A stretch of DNA of 64,000 nt from UBA5314 sp035560815 (GTDB lineage: Bacteria > Bacillota > Syntrophomonadia > Syntrophomonadales > Syntrophomonadaceae). The stretch is from positions 1 through 64,000 of the forward strand of contig DATMYR010000027.1 in NCBI GenBank assembly GCA_035560815.1, read 5' to 3'. A program made the position numbers and the translations under genes. The notes below the pieces were generated by a model, which saw nothing but the letters and a program-made list of their open reading frames with translations, did no database searches and was not told the origin of the DNA. Below are positions 8,847 to 17,790 of this stretch, piece by piece (position 1 is the first letter of the stretch; the number at the start of each line of letters is the position of its first letter).

Positions 8847-9641
8847 ATGCCTTCTTTGGAGAATGGACTGGTGGTGCGGAACGTACAGTTAAGCCGCGAC
8901 CTGTATGAAATGGAATTTATTGCACCGAACATGGCGGGGGAATGCCAGCCCGGTCAGTTTGTGCATGTCAAAGTGGGAAGTGAAGACAGCCCTTTGTTAC
9001 GGAGACCTTTGAGCCTCTATGATGTGGACCACCATCTGGGCAGCGTGATTCTTCTATACAAAGTGGTAGGGAAAGGAACTGCCCTTTTGAGCCAGCTGCA
9101 AGCCAAGAATTATGTAGATGTAATGGGGCCCCTGGGTCGAGGATTCACCCTGCCGAATGAAAAGCGCAACGTGCTTCTGGTAGGCGGGGGAGTAGGCATC
9201 GCACCGCTGGTCTATCTGGCCCGGGAACTCAAGGAAAGAGAATGCAATGTCAAGGTAGTGCATGGCACCCAGACCCGGGCAGATCTGGTCGCTGGGGAAA
9301 GACTGGGGAAGATCGGGGTGGATTTTTTACCCGCTACTATGGATGGCAGTGCCGGGTGTAAGGGTTTGGTCACTGACCTGTTGAATAAAAAGGTGGATCC
9401 AGGCTGGGTGGACATTTTATACACCTGTGGACCGGAGCTCATGATGGCCGCAGTGGCTGAGTATGCTCGGAGGCACCAGATTCGAGGGCAGGTGTCCCTG
9501 GAAGAAAAAATGGCCTGCGGAGTCGGAGCCTGCCTGGGTTGCGCCCGCCAGGCTAAATCGAATGATGCGCATTATGTAAAGGTTTGCAAAGAGGGACCGG
9601 TGTTTGATCTCAATGACGTATCATGGGAACAGTCAAATTGA
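8847..9641 (+). CDS. pyrK: Dihydroorotate dehydrogenase electron-transfer subunit
   Basis: FAD and [2Fe-2S] subunit that passes electrons from PyrD to NAD+ in the class 1B heterotetramer. The 264-residue protein has a ferredoxin-reductase-like FAD domain (RRPLSLYD), an NAD-binding GGGVGIAPL motif, and a C-terminal cluster-binding segment CGVGACLGC followed by VCKEGPVF. ATG 8847 follows AGGAGG. It overlaps no gene; the end of pyrK and the start of pyrD are 25 bp apart. Confidence 0.95.
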   Translation: MPSLENGLVVRNVQLSRDLYEMEFIAPNMAGECQPGQFVHVKVGSEDSPLLRRPLSLYDVDHHLGSVILLYKVVGKGTALLSQLQAKNYVDVMGPLGRGFTLPNEKRNVLLVGGGVGIAPLVYLARELKERECNVKVVHGTQTRADLVAGERLGKIGVDFLPATMDGSAGCKGLVTDLLNKKVDPGWVDILYTCGPELMMAAVAEYARRHQIRGQVSLEEKMACGVGACLGCARQAKSNDAHYVKVCKEGPVFDLNDVSWEQSN

Positions 9642-9666
9642 TACGCTGTCCAGGGAGGAAAGACGA

Positions 9667-10620
9667 TTGAAAAAAGAAGCAATGCTCCAGAGTGATCAGG
9701 GCAGTAGTCCCAACTTATCGGTAAATCTGGGCGGCATTAATTTAATAAACCCGGTGGTGGCCGCTTCCGGAACCTTTGGCTATGGAAGTGAATACCGGGA
9801 TTTTATCAACCCGGCAGAGCTGGGAGCGGTAGCAGTCAAAGGAACGACCCTGGAACCAAGAGCTGGAAATGCCCCCCCTCGCATCTATGAGACCGCCAGC
9901 GGCATGCTCAACTCAATTGGCCTGGAGAATCCGGGTATCGATGGCTTCCTCAAGAATTACTTGCCCTATTTGAATAGCCAGGGAGTTACGGTCCTGGCCA
10001 ACATAGCTGGTAATACAATAGAAGAATATGCTGAAATGGCCGCGCGGATACAGGCCCATGGAGGCATAGCCGGAATTGAACTGAATATATCATGCCCCAA
10101 TGTGAAAAAGGGTGGGCTGCAATTTGGGACCGATCCAGATATGGTTTACCAGGTGGTGGCAGCAGTCAAAGCGCAGACATCTCTGCCGGTCATCCCCAAA
10201 CTTTCGCCCAATGTAACTGATATCGTGATGATCGCCCGGGCCGCTCAGGCGGCGGGTGCTGATGCCCTTTCCATGATCAACACCTTAATGGGCATGGCGG
10301 TGGACATTAACAGCCGGAAACCGGTTTTGGGCAATATTTTTGGCGGCCTATCGGGTCCGGCCATCAAACCTGTTGCCCTTCGAATGATCTATCAAGTGCA
10401 CCAGGAAATAGACCTGCCCATTCTGGGAGGCGGCGGAGTGATCAACGCCGAGGATGCCCTGGAGTTTATCATGGTGGGAGCCACAGCGGTATCCATCGGA
10501 ACCGGGATCTTTGTCAATCCCAACCTGGCAAGGGATGTAGTGCAGGGTATCAGTCGTTATCTACAGGCTAACGGTTTGGACAATCTGGAACAGATAAGGG
10601 GAGCAGCACTCCAAAAGTAG
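9667..10620 (+). CDS. pyrD: Dihydroorotate dehydrogenase B (NAD+), catalytic subunit
   Basis: FMN enzyme oxidising dihydroorotate to orotate. The TIM-barrel family motifs NPVVAASGTFGYG, ELNISCPNVKKGG, with the class 1 catalytic cysteine in this segment, and GGGGVINAEDALEFI are visible. I place the start at TTG 9667 because GGGAGG at about 9653-9658 lies 8 bp before it. An earlier in-frame start at 9604 would overlap pyrK by 38 bp and has no ribosome binding site, and ATG 9682 is too far from the site. Adjacent pyrK marks this as the 1B type. Confidence 0.93.
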   Translation: MKKEAMLQSDQGSSPNLSVNLGGINLINPVVAASGTFGYGSEYRDFINPAELGAVAVKGTTLEPRAGNAPPRIYETASGMLNSIGLENPGIDGFLKNYLPYLNSQGVTVLANIAGNTIEEYAEMAARIQAHGGIAGIELNISCPNVKKGGLQFGTDPDMVYQVVAAVKAQTSLPVIPKLSPNVTDIVMIARAAQAAGADALSMINTLMGMAVDINSRKPVLGNIFGGLSGPAIKPVALRMIYQVHQEIDLPILGGGGVINAEDALEFIMVGATAVSIGTGIFVNPNLARDVVQGISRYLQANGLDNLEQIRGAALQK

Positions 10621-10646
10621 GGATCATAAGAAACGGGGGAAAGAAA

Positions 10647-11366
10647 ATGCAGCTAAAAGACAGGATAATACTAGCTCTCGATGTAGACACCCAGGCCGAA
10701 GCGCTGAGTTTGGTACAGGAACTGCAGCCTTGGGTGGGTTATTTCAAAGTGGGCATGCAGCTTTTCAACAGCAGCGGACCGGAAATCGTTCGGCGCATCA
10801 ATGATCTGGGCGGTCAGGTTTTTGTTGATTTGAAATTTCATGATATCCCCAACACGGTGGGGGCAGCAGGACGCGTGTTGACCCGACTGGGCTGCCAGAT
10901 GTTCAACGTCCATGCCGCAGGGGGGCGAAAGATGATGAAAGCGGTGGTTGAAGAGGCTCAGTCTGAAGCCACCCGACTGGGCAGCCAGCCCCCTATAATC
11001 CTGGCGGTTACGGTTCTGACCAGCATCGCCCAGAAGGAGTTGGAAGAGGAAATGCTGGTGCAGGGTATGCCTTTGCCAGAAGTGGTAAGACGATGGGCAC
11101 TCATGGCTCGGGATAGCGGAATCAGCGGTGTGGTTTGTTCTCCGCAGGAGATTTCTATTATTCGCTCAGCTTGTGGGAGTGATTTCGCTATTATTACTCC
11201 GGGCATTCGGCCGGTGTGGTCGGAAACCGGTGATCAAAAGCGCATTACCACCCCCCGCCAGGCTCTTGATATGGGAGCTGATTATATGGTCATCGGCCGG
11301 CCCATCGTAAAAGCGGCTGACCGGATTGAGGCTGCCCAGAGAATTATTGAAGAATTGGAGGCGTAA
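10647..11366 (+). CDS. pyrF: Orotidine 5'-phosphate decarboxylase
   Basis: Decarboxylates OMP to UMP, the last step of the pathway. The 239-residue length is typical of the short bacterial type. The catalytic DLKFHDIPNTV motif, ITPGIRP and VIGRPIVKA phosphate-binding segments are present. ATG 10647 is preceded by GGGGGAAAG. It lies 26 bp after pyrD and 6 bp before pyrE. Confidence 0.96.
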   Translation: MQLKDRIILALDVDTQAEALSLVQELQPWVGYFKVGMQLFNSSGPEIVRRINDLGGQVFVDLKFHDIPNTVGAAGRVLTRLGCQMFNVHAAGGRKMMKAVVEEAQSEATRLGSQPPIILAVTVLTSIAQKELEEEMLVQGMPLPEVVRRWALMARDSGISGVVCSPQEISIIRSACGSDFAIITPGIRPVWSETGDQKRITTPRQALDMGADYMVIGRPIVKAADRIEAAQRIIEELEA

Positions 11367-11372
11367 GTCGGA

Positions 11373-11948
11373 ATGTTGAATAAAGAACAGGCTACTCAAA
11401 TATTTACGGAAGCAGGAGCTTTACTAGAAGGGCATTTTAAATTAACTTCTGGGCGCCATAGCAACCGCTATATGCAGTGTGCGCAGGTCCTGCAGTTTCC
11501 TCGCTTTACCGAGGAACTTGCCCGTCATATTGCCGAGCAATTCAAGGGTGATGGAATAGAACTGGTGGTGGGACCGGCCATGGGCGGCATTATTGTAGCC
11601 TATGAGGTATCCCGTCAGCTGGGGGTGCCGGGTATTTTTACCGAACGCCAGGATGGACAAATGCAGCTGCGGCGTGGTTTTGGTATTAGACCAGGGCAGA
11701 AGGTGCTGGTTGTTGAAGATGTTATTACGACTGGAGGATCGGTGCAAGAAGTGATTGACATCGTCCGTCAGGCCGGAGGAGACGTGTGCGGTGTGGCAGT
11801 GTTGGTAGACCGCAGCAATGGCAAAGTGAATTTTGGAGTTAAACAGGTTGCTGTTCTACAAATGGAAATAGAATCCTGGGAAGCCGATGGATGCCCCCTA
11901 TGCCAGGCAGGGCAGGGACCGGCCATCAAACCCGGTAGCCGCGGATAA
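11373..11948 (+). CDS. pyrE: Orotate phosphoribosyltransferase
   Basis: Adds ribose 5-phosphate from PRPP to orotate, giving OMP for PyrF. The 191-residue protein contains the PRPP motif VLVVEDVITTGGSV and the FKLTSGRHS segment of the PyrE family. ATG 11373 lies 6 bp after the pyrF stop, with GGAGG inside the end of pyrF. It is the last recognised biosynthetic gene of the pyr operon. Confidence 0.95.
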   Translation: MLNKEQATQIFTEAGALLEGHFKLTSGRHSNRYMQCAQVLQFPRFTEELARHIAEQFKGDGIELVVGPAMGGIIVAYEVSRQLGVPGIFTERQDGQMQLRRGFGIRPGQKVLVVEDVITTGGSVQEVIDIVRQAGGDVCGVAVLVDRSNGKVNFGVKQVAVLQMEIESWEADGCPLCQAGQGPAIKPGSRG

Positions 11949-11972
11949 ACTCAGGAAACAGGGGGTGAACCA

Positions 11973-12272
11973 GTGAAGGTGTTTCTAAACGGACGGCCCG
12001 TGCCCTTCAGTGACCAGGGTTATGAATACGTGTTTCTAAAACCCTACACCAAACATCAGCACGAGGTGATCAAACGGGAGCGGGGAGAGCTGACCCTGCA
12101 GATGTATGATAATGGGGTGCAGATTCGCACCCTGGTCACCCCGGAAGAGGTATCCACCCTTGTCAACCGGGATGTGGCCATAGATACATTAAACAAGAAG
12201 ATCTATATCCTGGAAGAGAACGTTCAGGTCAGGGAAAATCCGGATGGGTCAGTGGAAATATTGGACTGGTAA
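11973..12272 (+). CDS. Unknown 99-residue protein at the end of the pyr operon
   Basis: GTG start at 11973 with GGGGGTG about 6 bp upstream. The protein is soluble, rich in charged and beta-prone segments, with no signal peptide, membrane helix or cysteine cluster. Motif-like pieces are FLNGRPVPF and PDGSVEILDW. I do not recognise the family. It is 24 bp after pyrE on the same strand and is followed by a perfect hairpin, so it may be the last gene of the operon. Codon use resembles its neighbours, so it is probably a real gene. Confidence 0.6.
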   Translation: MKVFLNGRPVPFSDQGYEYVFLKPYTKHQHEVIKRERGELTLQMYDNGVQIRTLVTPEEVSTLVNRDVAIDTLNKKIYILEENVQVRENPDGSVEILDW

Positions 12273-12281
12273 TGAGGGGAA

Positions 12282-12355
12282 GGGTGTCAAGGGGACGGTT
12301 CTCCTGACACTCTTGGGCATCTCGGGGTGTCAGGAGAACCGTCCCCTTGACACCC
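12282..12355. repeat. Perfect 29-bp inverted repeat, REP-like element
   Basis: A 29-bp arm (12282-12310, containing AAGGGGACGGTTCTCCTGAC) is repeated exactly in inverse at 12327-12355 around a 16-bp loop. It shares the GGGGACGGTTCT core with the ends of the RAYT element at 24273-25137. Lying between convergent genes, it may also end transcription, but it lacks a clear T-run. Confidence 0.85.
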
Positions 12356-12383
12356 CCCTTGACACCCTTGACATTCATCAGTA

Positions 12384-14159
12384 TTACTCCGGAAGCGGTT
12401 CCAGCACTTGATTTCGGGGATTCACCAGGATGGTCCAGTAGTTGTCATATATAACCATCCCCGGCCGGGCTCCACCCGGCTTTTTAACGTTATAGCGGAA
12501 TGTATAATCAACGCCTACCTTATCAGAAAGACCGGCTTTGCTAAAGTGGGCGGCCAGGGCCGCGGCTTCTTCCAATGTCCGGTCCGGCACTTTAAAGATG
12601 GTATCCATCTCCGGCCCGAGTTTTACTATGACATGGGTGCCGGGAACCTCCTTGGTGTGCAGCCATAAGTCGTGACCGGCGGCCAATTTTAGAGTGAGCT
12701 GATCATTCTGACGATTGTTGCGGCCTACCATGATTTCCAGCCCGTCGGAGGACATATAACGACGGGGCTGGCTGTGGACAGGAGCGGCCCGGCGACGCTT
12801 CCCTTTCCCCTTTTCCTTCACAACACCCTCTTTTTCCAGTTCCTCGATGATTTCCTCCAACTGGCTGGGGATTTCGGCTTGCTCGATGGCTACCAACACC
12901 GATTCAAGGTAGTCAATTTCCTGCTGGTTTTTGGATATCAGGTCATATAGATATTTGACGGCCCGGGTGCTTTTGTTATAAATCTTAAAATAACGCTGGG
13001 CATTTTTAATTGGGGTAAAGCGAGGATCCAGGGGTATTTCTACCGATTCTCCGCTGTAGAAATCATTAAGCTGGGCATTTGGTTGACCTTTTACCAGTTC
13101 ATGGGCATATGCTGTAAGCAGTTCCCCCCAAATCTTATATTTTTTATTTTCACCCGCTTGGTGGAGATCCCCTTCCTGGTGAAAACGTTTACGATAAGCT
13201 TTTTCCAGCACGTCCTTGATGTGTCTGGAAAGATTAGCTCTCATGGATTCCAAGCGCGCGATGCCTATCCGGTCATCAAAGTAGCGCTGGCAAGCTTCAA
13301 TGAGACTGGCAAAATACATCTTTTTACCCTGGGGCCAGGCGCTTATTTCGTAAGGCGCAAACTCCTGGGGATGCTTTTGCAGATAAACCACTTCCGGTCG
13401 AACTCGTCCCTCATACAAATCCTGCAGGAGGGTTCGCAGATATGTATAAAGAGCATTGAATTCGTAGCTGCCGCATTCTTCCAGGGGCAGGGCCTCATCC
13501 AGGCCGGCGGCAGAACAGATTTCCCGGCAGGAAAATTGACTGAGACCGGAGAATGTATGGAAAAGTGCGCTTGAAAGGGTGATTTGCTCATTCTGACTAT
13601 ACATTAAAGCAGCAAACTCTTCATAGGAAGCGGTTAGAGGATTCAACTTCCCCTGCCCGGGAGGCAGCAGGTATTCCTTGCCGGGCAGCACTTCGCGATA
13701 GGTACTAAGATCACTGCCATATTTCCTGATAGCATCCATGATGATTCCAGTTTCGGGATTAACCAGGATAATATTGGAGTGTTTACCCATAAACTCGCAG
13801 ATCAGAAGCTTGTTGCGCCATTCCCTGAAGTCATCCAGGGCTTCAATATGAATATGAATGATGCGATCAAAACCCTCTTGCGATACTGCCTTGATCTTTC
13901 CACCTTCAAGGTGTTTGCGCAGGAACATGCAGAAAGCCGGCGGAGTAATAGGATTGATACCCTTTTCTCCAGTGAGTTGAAGCCGGGCCCAGCGTGCATT
14001 GGCAGAAATAAGAAGCCGAAAGGTTCCGTTTCCTGACTGGCGAATGGAAAACACAAGATCATCTTTTTCTGGTTGGTGAATTTTATCAATTCGGGCATTG
14101 AAGAGTAGATCGTTCAATTCTCGGCACAGCCCGCGAATGGTTAAACCGTCAAAAGGCAT
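12384..14159 (-). CDS. rqcH: RqcH, Rqc2/NFACT-family ribosome quality control protein
   Basis: Binds stalled 50S-peptidyl-tRNA complexes and directs C-terminal alanine tailing of incomplete proteins; older annotations call it fibronectin-binding protein. The 591-residue protein has the NFACT-N domain at the start (MPFDGLTIRGLCREL), central helix-hairpin and coiled-coil regions, and the C-terminal NFACT-R domain with LWLHTKEVPGTHVIVK. The ATG at 14159 (minus strand) has AAAGGAGG 7 bp upstream. It is transcribed against its neighbours and stands alone between two hairpin repeats. Confidence 0.93.
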   Translation of the reverse strand: MPFDGLTIRGLCRELNDLLFNARIDKIHQPEKDDLVFSIRQSGNGTFRLLISANARWARLQLTGEKGINPITPPAFCMFLRKHLEGGKIKAVSQEGFDRIIHIHIEALDDFREWRNKLLICEFMGKHSNIILVNPETGIIMDAIRKYGSDLSTYREVLPGKEYLLPPGQGKLNPLTASYEEFAALMYSQNEQITLSSALFHTFSGLSQFSCREICSAAGLDEALPLEECGSYEFNALYTYLRTLLQDLYEGRVRPEVVYLQKHPQEFAPYEISAWPQGKKMYFASLIEACQRYFDDRIGIARLESMRANLSRHIKDVLEKAYRKRFHQEGDLHQAGENKKYKIWGELLTAYAHELVKGQPNAQLNDFYSGESVEIPLDPRFTPIKNAQRYFKIYNKSTRAVKYLYDLISKNQQEIDYLESVLVAIEQAEIPSQLEEIIEELEKEGVVKEKGKGKRRRAAPVHSQPRRYMSSDGLEIMVGRNNRQNDQLTLKLAAGHDLWLHTKEVPGTHVIVKLGPEMDTIFKVPDRTLEEAAALAAHFSKAGLSDKVGVDYTFRYNVKKPGGARPGMVIYDNYWTILVNPRNQVLEPLPE

Positions 14160-14300
14160 GGTGCAACCTCCTTTACCAGCACAAGTATATCATTTGACTG
14201 GGTGGGGTTACAAATGCTGGCATGCATACATAATAGGGCTCAAAAGTATGATAACAACAAACGATATAATCTTTATAAGGGACCGGGAGGTGTTCTCAAA

Positions 14301-14723
14301 ATGAGCGGTCCAGCCATCATGTATGGAGATATTCTCAGGCAAGTCAATGTCCTTGAAAATCAGAAACGCGATTTAAGTCGGGATATTTTACTTTACCGGG
14401 AAACTCCCAGACGGTTGAAAATGATTCATGCTTTTTTGAGCTATGACCTGGATAAACATGAATTATTCGAGCACGCAGCGGTTTGTGCCTTAAGTAATGA
14501 GGAAGACCATGTGCTGAATGATTTGCAGGAATTCTATGCCCATGTTCGGGGCAGAGATATTATGGAACAGATTCGTTCGGAAATCAAGTGCACGCGCAGG
14601 TTTATGCAACTGGTTGAGAAGGGTTTAGAAAATGAAAGCCGGCTGAATTTTACTGAACGCCGGTTGCTGCAAGAGGTTTGCAAATATATTCTGGAGCAAG
14701 CCCGTTTATACTGCCGCCCATAG
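14301..14723 (+). CDS. Unknown 140-residue, probably helical protein
   Basis: ATG 14301 has GGGAGGTG 8 bp upstream, which favours it over any further-upstream in-frame codon. The product is soluble, rich in Glu, Arg and Leu, and looks all-helical (for example QVNVLENQKRDLSRDILL and TERRLLQEVCKYILEQARL). It has no signal peptide or recognised domain. It is followed at once by a hairpin repeat. I cannot assign a function. Confidence 0.6.
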   Translation: MSGPAIMYGDILRQVNVLENQKRDLSRDILLYRETPRRLKMIHAFLSYDLDKHELFEHAAVCALSNEEDHVLNDLQEFYAHVRGRDIMEQIRSEIKCTRRFMQLVEKGLENESRLNFTERRLLQEVCKYILEQARLYCRP

Positions 14724-14732
14724 GGCAAATAA

Positions 14733-14800
14733 GGGCAAACAAGGGGACGGTTCTCCCGTTTGCACCGGTGCAAAGAGGAGCACCGTCCCCTTGTTTGCCC
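14733..14800. repeat. REP-like hairpin with 19-bp arms
   Basis: GGGCAAACAAGGGGACGGT (14733-14751) is inversely repeated exactly at 14782-14800. The interior palindrome TTTGCACCGGTGCAAA (14759-14774) extends the fold to nearly the whole element. It has the GGGGACGG core shared with 12282-12355 and the RAYT ends. Confidence 0.85.
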
Positions 14801-14870
14801 GGTACTTGCGAGTTATTTGATTTGACGAAATGGTTAAAATTAATTTCTAAGAATACGTGGAGGTAGGGCG

Positions 14871-15674
14871 ATGGCAAGAAGGATACAGGTAATGATCAAC
14901 GGGGCACTGGGAAAAATGGGCCGGGAAACAATAAAAGCGGTGACTGCCGACCCGGAACTGCAATTGATGGGGATGGTGGATCTGAGAGCCCGTGGGGAAA
15001 CGCTGAGCCAGATCACGGGAAGCGATGACCCCAGTTCGCTTGTCATGGAGAACGATTTGGAATTATTCCTGGGGCGAGGTAAACCTGATATCGTCATCGA
15101 TTTTACCAACCCCCAGGTGGTGTTTGAGAATGTCCGCTCCATTTTGCAGCATGGGGTAAGCTGCGTGGTGGGCACAACGGGCCTGGGTGAGCTGGAATTG
15201 AAACAATTGGAACAATTAGCCGGGCAAAAAGGAGTGGGAGTGGCTGTAATCCCCAATTTCGCCATCGGAGCGGTATTGATGATGAAATTTGCCTCCGAAG
15301 CGTCCCGCTACTTTCCAGATGTGGAGATCATCGAACTGCACCATGACCAGAAAATGGATTCTCCTTCCGGAACATCAATCAAGACCGCTGAGCTTATTAA
15401 CCGGGAGAGATCTCTGCGCCCGCCCCGAGGCAACATGGAGGTGGAAAAGATACCGGGATGCCGAGGCGGGGACGCTGATCAAGTTCGCATCCACAGTGTA
15501 AGATTACCCGGATTTGTAGCCCATCAGGAAGTGATATTCGGTGGAGTAGGGCAAAGCCTGACCATTCGCCATGATTCTTATGACAGGGTGGGGTTTATGC
15601 CAGGAGTAATCATGGTGGTCAAGAAAATGACAGGACGTAAGGGACTGATATACGGGATGGAAAATCTCCTGTAG
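14871..15674 (+). CDS. dapB: 4-hydroxy-tetrahydrodipicolinate reductase
   Basis: NAD(P)H-dependent reductase of the diaminopimelate/lysine pathway. The 267-residue protein has the N-terminal dinucleotide motif NGALGKMGRE and the catalytic segment ELHHDQKMDSPSGTS, with the conserved His pair and Lys. ATG 14871 follows GGAGG by 7 bp. It lies upstream of the dpaA-dpaB-asd-dapG-dapA cluster but is split from it by a minus-strand gene. That gene was probably inserted into an ancestral dapB-dpaA arrangement. Confidence 0.95.
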   Translation: MARRIQVMINGALGKMGRETIKAVTADPELQLMGMVDLRARGETLSQITGSDDPSSLVMENDLELFLGRGKPDIVIDFTNPQVVFENVRSILQHGVSCVVGTTGLGELELKQLEQLAGQKGVGVAVIPNFAIGAVLMMKFASEASRYFPDVEIIELHHDQKMDSPSGTSIKTAELINRERSLRPPRGNMEVEKIPGCRGGDADQVRIHSVRLPGFVAHQEVIFGGVGQSLTIRHDSYDRVGFMPGVIMVVKKMTGRKGLIYGMENLL

Positions 15675-15755
15675 TCATTAAGTAGGACTGCTTTTTAGCG
15701 TGAACAGGGATTGAAGAGATAGACCTTTTTTCTTAGTGCGCCCGACATCACCGAA

Positions 15756-15780
15756 CAAAGAAAATCGCCCCGAAAGGCGA
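15756..15780 (-). terminator. Terminator of the minus-strand lectin-like gene
   Basis: Read on the minus strand, TCGCC pairs with GGCGA around TTTCGG, followed by TTTTCTTT. It is 44 bp past the stop of the gene at 15824-16453. Confidence 0.6.
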
Positions 15781-15823
15781 AGGTAATAATTGCTGGTAAT
15801 TTACATGGATGTCCTTAGCATCC

Positions 15824-16453
15824 TTATTGGAACAGTTCGAAATAGCTTGGGATTGCTGATAGTATAGGAAAGCTTTCGCCTCCCCCACCTTCACCTGATG
15901 GAGTTCCGGAGGACCATACCTGCACTTCGGCAAGATGAAGCCACTCTTGGTGATCAATCTGTACCCGAACATATCGACCGCTGCAGTTGACCGGTATATC
16001 CAGGGTTGTCCCGATCGTACCCTGATGGTAATATGTGAAGACATCGCTCCGCCCTGCTAAATCTGCAAAACTATTGGTGGAAAATGGGTTATTTGATACG
16101 AATACATAAAAGTTCTTTAGCCGATCAGTAGAACCATCAGTCCGGTTCCATATTGATATGTGATCAATACTATAAGATTCTCCCAAATCAACCTGCAACC
16201 AAGGACCAAAAGAGTCATAGTTAGTATGGGAGACTGATCCTGCCCAAAAATTACCGTCTGTATTTCCATCAACTGCACTGCTTGCAATGCCCCCCCAACC
16301 ATCGCTTGATTGTGTTGCGTTCTTTCCTTGAGCAACATTCACTAAAGACTCAGCAGATGCTGTTCCTATTGCAGCACATGAGCAAACTAACATAAAAAGC
16401 AAACCAGCGCAGAACATGATGGACAGTAGGCTGGTTATTTTCAAATTCTTCAT
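15824..16453 (-). CDS. Secreted discoidin/F-type-lectin-like carbohydrate-binding protein
   Basis: A 209-residue exported protein with one F5/8 type C-like domain, likely to bind sugars at the cell surface. The start ATG 16453 gives a classical signal peptide (KNLKITSLLSIMFCAGLLF, ending near GTASA), with AAGGA about 8 bp upstream. The mature part begins NVAQGKNATQSSDG and contains SAVDGNTDG, WLQVDLG and ISIWNRTDG, typical of the F5/8C or fucolectin group. The C-terminus after a Gly/Glu linker is short and odd, with no anchor motif, so it may be truncated. It runs against neighbours of DAP metabolism and looks like a later insertion. Confidence 0.75.
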   Translation of the reverse strand: MKNLKITSLLSIMFCAGLLFMLVCSCAAIGTASAESLVNVAQGKNATQSSDGWGGIASSAVDGNTDGNFWAGSVSHTNYDSFGPWLQVDLGESYSIDHISIWNRTDGSTDRLKNFYVFVSNNPFSTNSFADLAGRSDVFTYYHQGTIGTTLDIPVNCSGRYVRVQIDHQEWLHLAEVQVWSSGTPSGEGGGGESFPILSAIPSYFELFQ

Positions 16454-16857
16454 TCCATTCACATCCTTCAAAATTTGTCTAAGAACACTCAAGAGAAATG
16501 AACAGTTGCTACCATCATGGGGATAGTCGGAATCACCTCCAATGGTTATTTCCTATGCAGTATACTTTCTCTCGAAATTCACAAAAAAGAATTCCTATAT
16601 ATTATGAAAGTATAAGGATATATTTCTTTTAATAACAAAAAATCCCTTCATTAACTCCGATATTCCAATGAAAGTTTTCCGCTGAATCCACGACCAACCA
16701 TTAATGCCCAGTTGATCACTTGAAGTGAGGCGGTATCATCCTCCAACTGGATGATTCGAAGTTGGGGTTAGATGTTCAGACAAGCACCAGGCCTGTTAGA
16801 CCTACATATAATGCTATTAGTTGTAGTAGCAGTCTAGCAACCAAAGGAGGAATCGTG
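16454..16857. other. Intergenic region between the lectin-like gene and dpaA
   Basis: About 400 bp with no gene I can support. It is AT-rich in the middle (about 16560-16650). It must hold divergent control for the minus-strand lectin-like gene and dpaA. A CATATAAT box at 16805-16812 resembles a SigE-type -10 (CATACAAT) for dpaA, but I see no convincing partner -35. AAAGGAGG at 16843-16850 is the dpaA ribosome binding site. Confidence 0.4.
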
Positions 16858-17787
16858 TTGAGTTCAGTGCTTTCTGGCTTGAAGGTAGCTGTTCTGGGTG
16901 GCGATGCACGGGAACTGATCCTGGTGGCCGAATTGGTCAAAATGGGGGCGACCGTTGTAGTAGCAGGGTTTCCTCGAGACATGATCGGACCCGGAGCCTT
17001 TACGGCCGCTTCCGTAGAGGAAGCCTGCAAAGACGCCGAGGCGGTTATTATGCCTTTACCCGGTACCAACCCCCAGGGGGTCATCCGCGCCGTGTACTTC
17101 GAGGGGCAGTTGGTCTTAAGCGAGAAAGCCATACGGGGGTTGGCGCCCCACGCAGTGGTCATTATCGGATGGGCGCAGCCTTATCTCAAACAATGGTCGA
17201 AACAATATGGTTTTGTCCTGGTTGAGGTAAACGATGACGACGAACTGGCTATTTTAAACTCTATCCCCAGTATTGAGGGAGCCCTGCAGATTGCAATGGA
17301 GGAGACCCTTATTACGATTCACGGCAGCCGCTCCTGCATTATTGGCTATGGAAGGGTTGGGATCAGTCTGGCGCGGGCTTTGAAAGCACTGGGTTCTGAC
17401 GTAGTCGTCGTAGCCCGTAATAAGGGGCAGTTAGCCCGGGCTTACGAGATGGGATGCCAGCCGGCTCATTTCCCGGAGTTACAGGGAATCATCAACAGCT
17501 GTGACATGGTTTTTAATACTGTACCGTCCATGGTACTAGATCGAGAGACCCTGCAATACGCTCATCCCGATATTGTTATTATTGATTTGGCTAACCAGCC
17601 GGGAGGCACGGATTTCCAAGCTGCCAATGATTTTGGATTGAAAGCCATTTTAGCACCGGGTCTTCCAGGCAAAGTGGCACCTGTATCGGCCGGACGCATT
17701 CTGGCTCAGGTGATTCCACGTTTGATCATCAATGAACTTGGCAAATTAGACAATGGCCTATTAAATACAGGCAGCAGGGAGGTGTAA
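16858..17787 (+). CDS. dpaA: Dipicolinate synthase subunit A
   Basis: With DpaB it converts a DAP-pathway intermediate to dipicolinate, the core-dehydrating compound of endospores, in the mother cell. The 309-residue protein has an N-terminal domain (LKVAVLGGDARELILVAEL) and a dinucleotide-binding segment HGSRSCIIGYGRVGISLARAL in the second half, typical of SpoVFA. TTG 16858 is 7 bp from AAAGGAGG; GTG 16855 is an alternative only 4 bp away. dpaB starts 3 bp after the stop. Confidence 0.93.
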   Translation: MSSVLSGLKVAVLGGDARELILVAELVKMGATVVVAGFPRDMIGPGAFTAASVEEACKDAEAVIMPLPGTNPQGVIRAVYFEGQLVLSEKAIRGLAPHAVVIIGWAQPYLKQWSKQYGFVLVEVNDDDELAILNSIPSIEGALQIAMEETLITIHGSRSCIIGYGRVGISLARALKALGSDVVVVARNKGQLARAYEMGCQPAHFPELQGIINSCDMVFNTVPSMVLDRETLQYAHPDIVIIDLANQPGGTDFQAANDFGLKAILAPGLPGKVAPVSAGRILAQVIPRLIINELGKLDNGLLNTGSREV

Positions 17788-17790
17788 GAC

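Noticed and set aside
16454..16857. Perfect TATAAT (16807-16812) before dpaA as a SigA promoter
   Set aside because: No acceptable -35 at 16-18 bp; a SigE-like box overlapping it is more plausible but also unproven.
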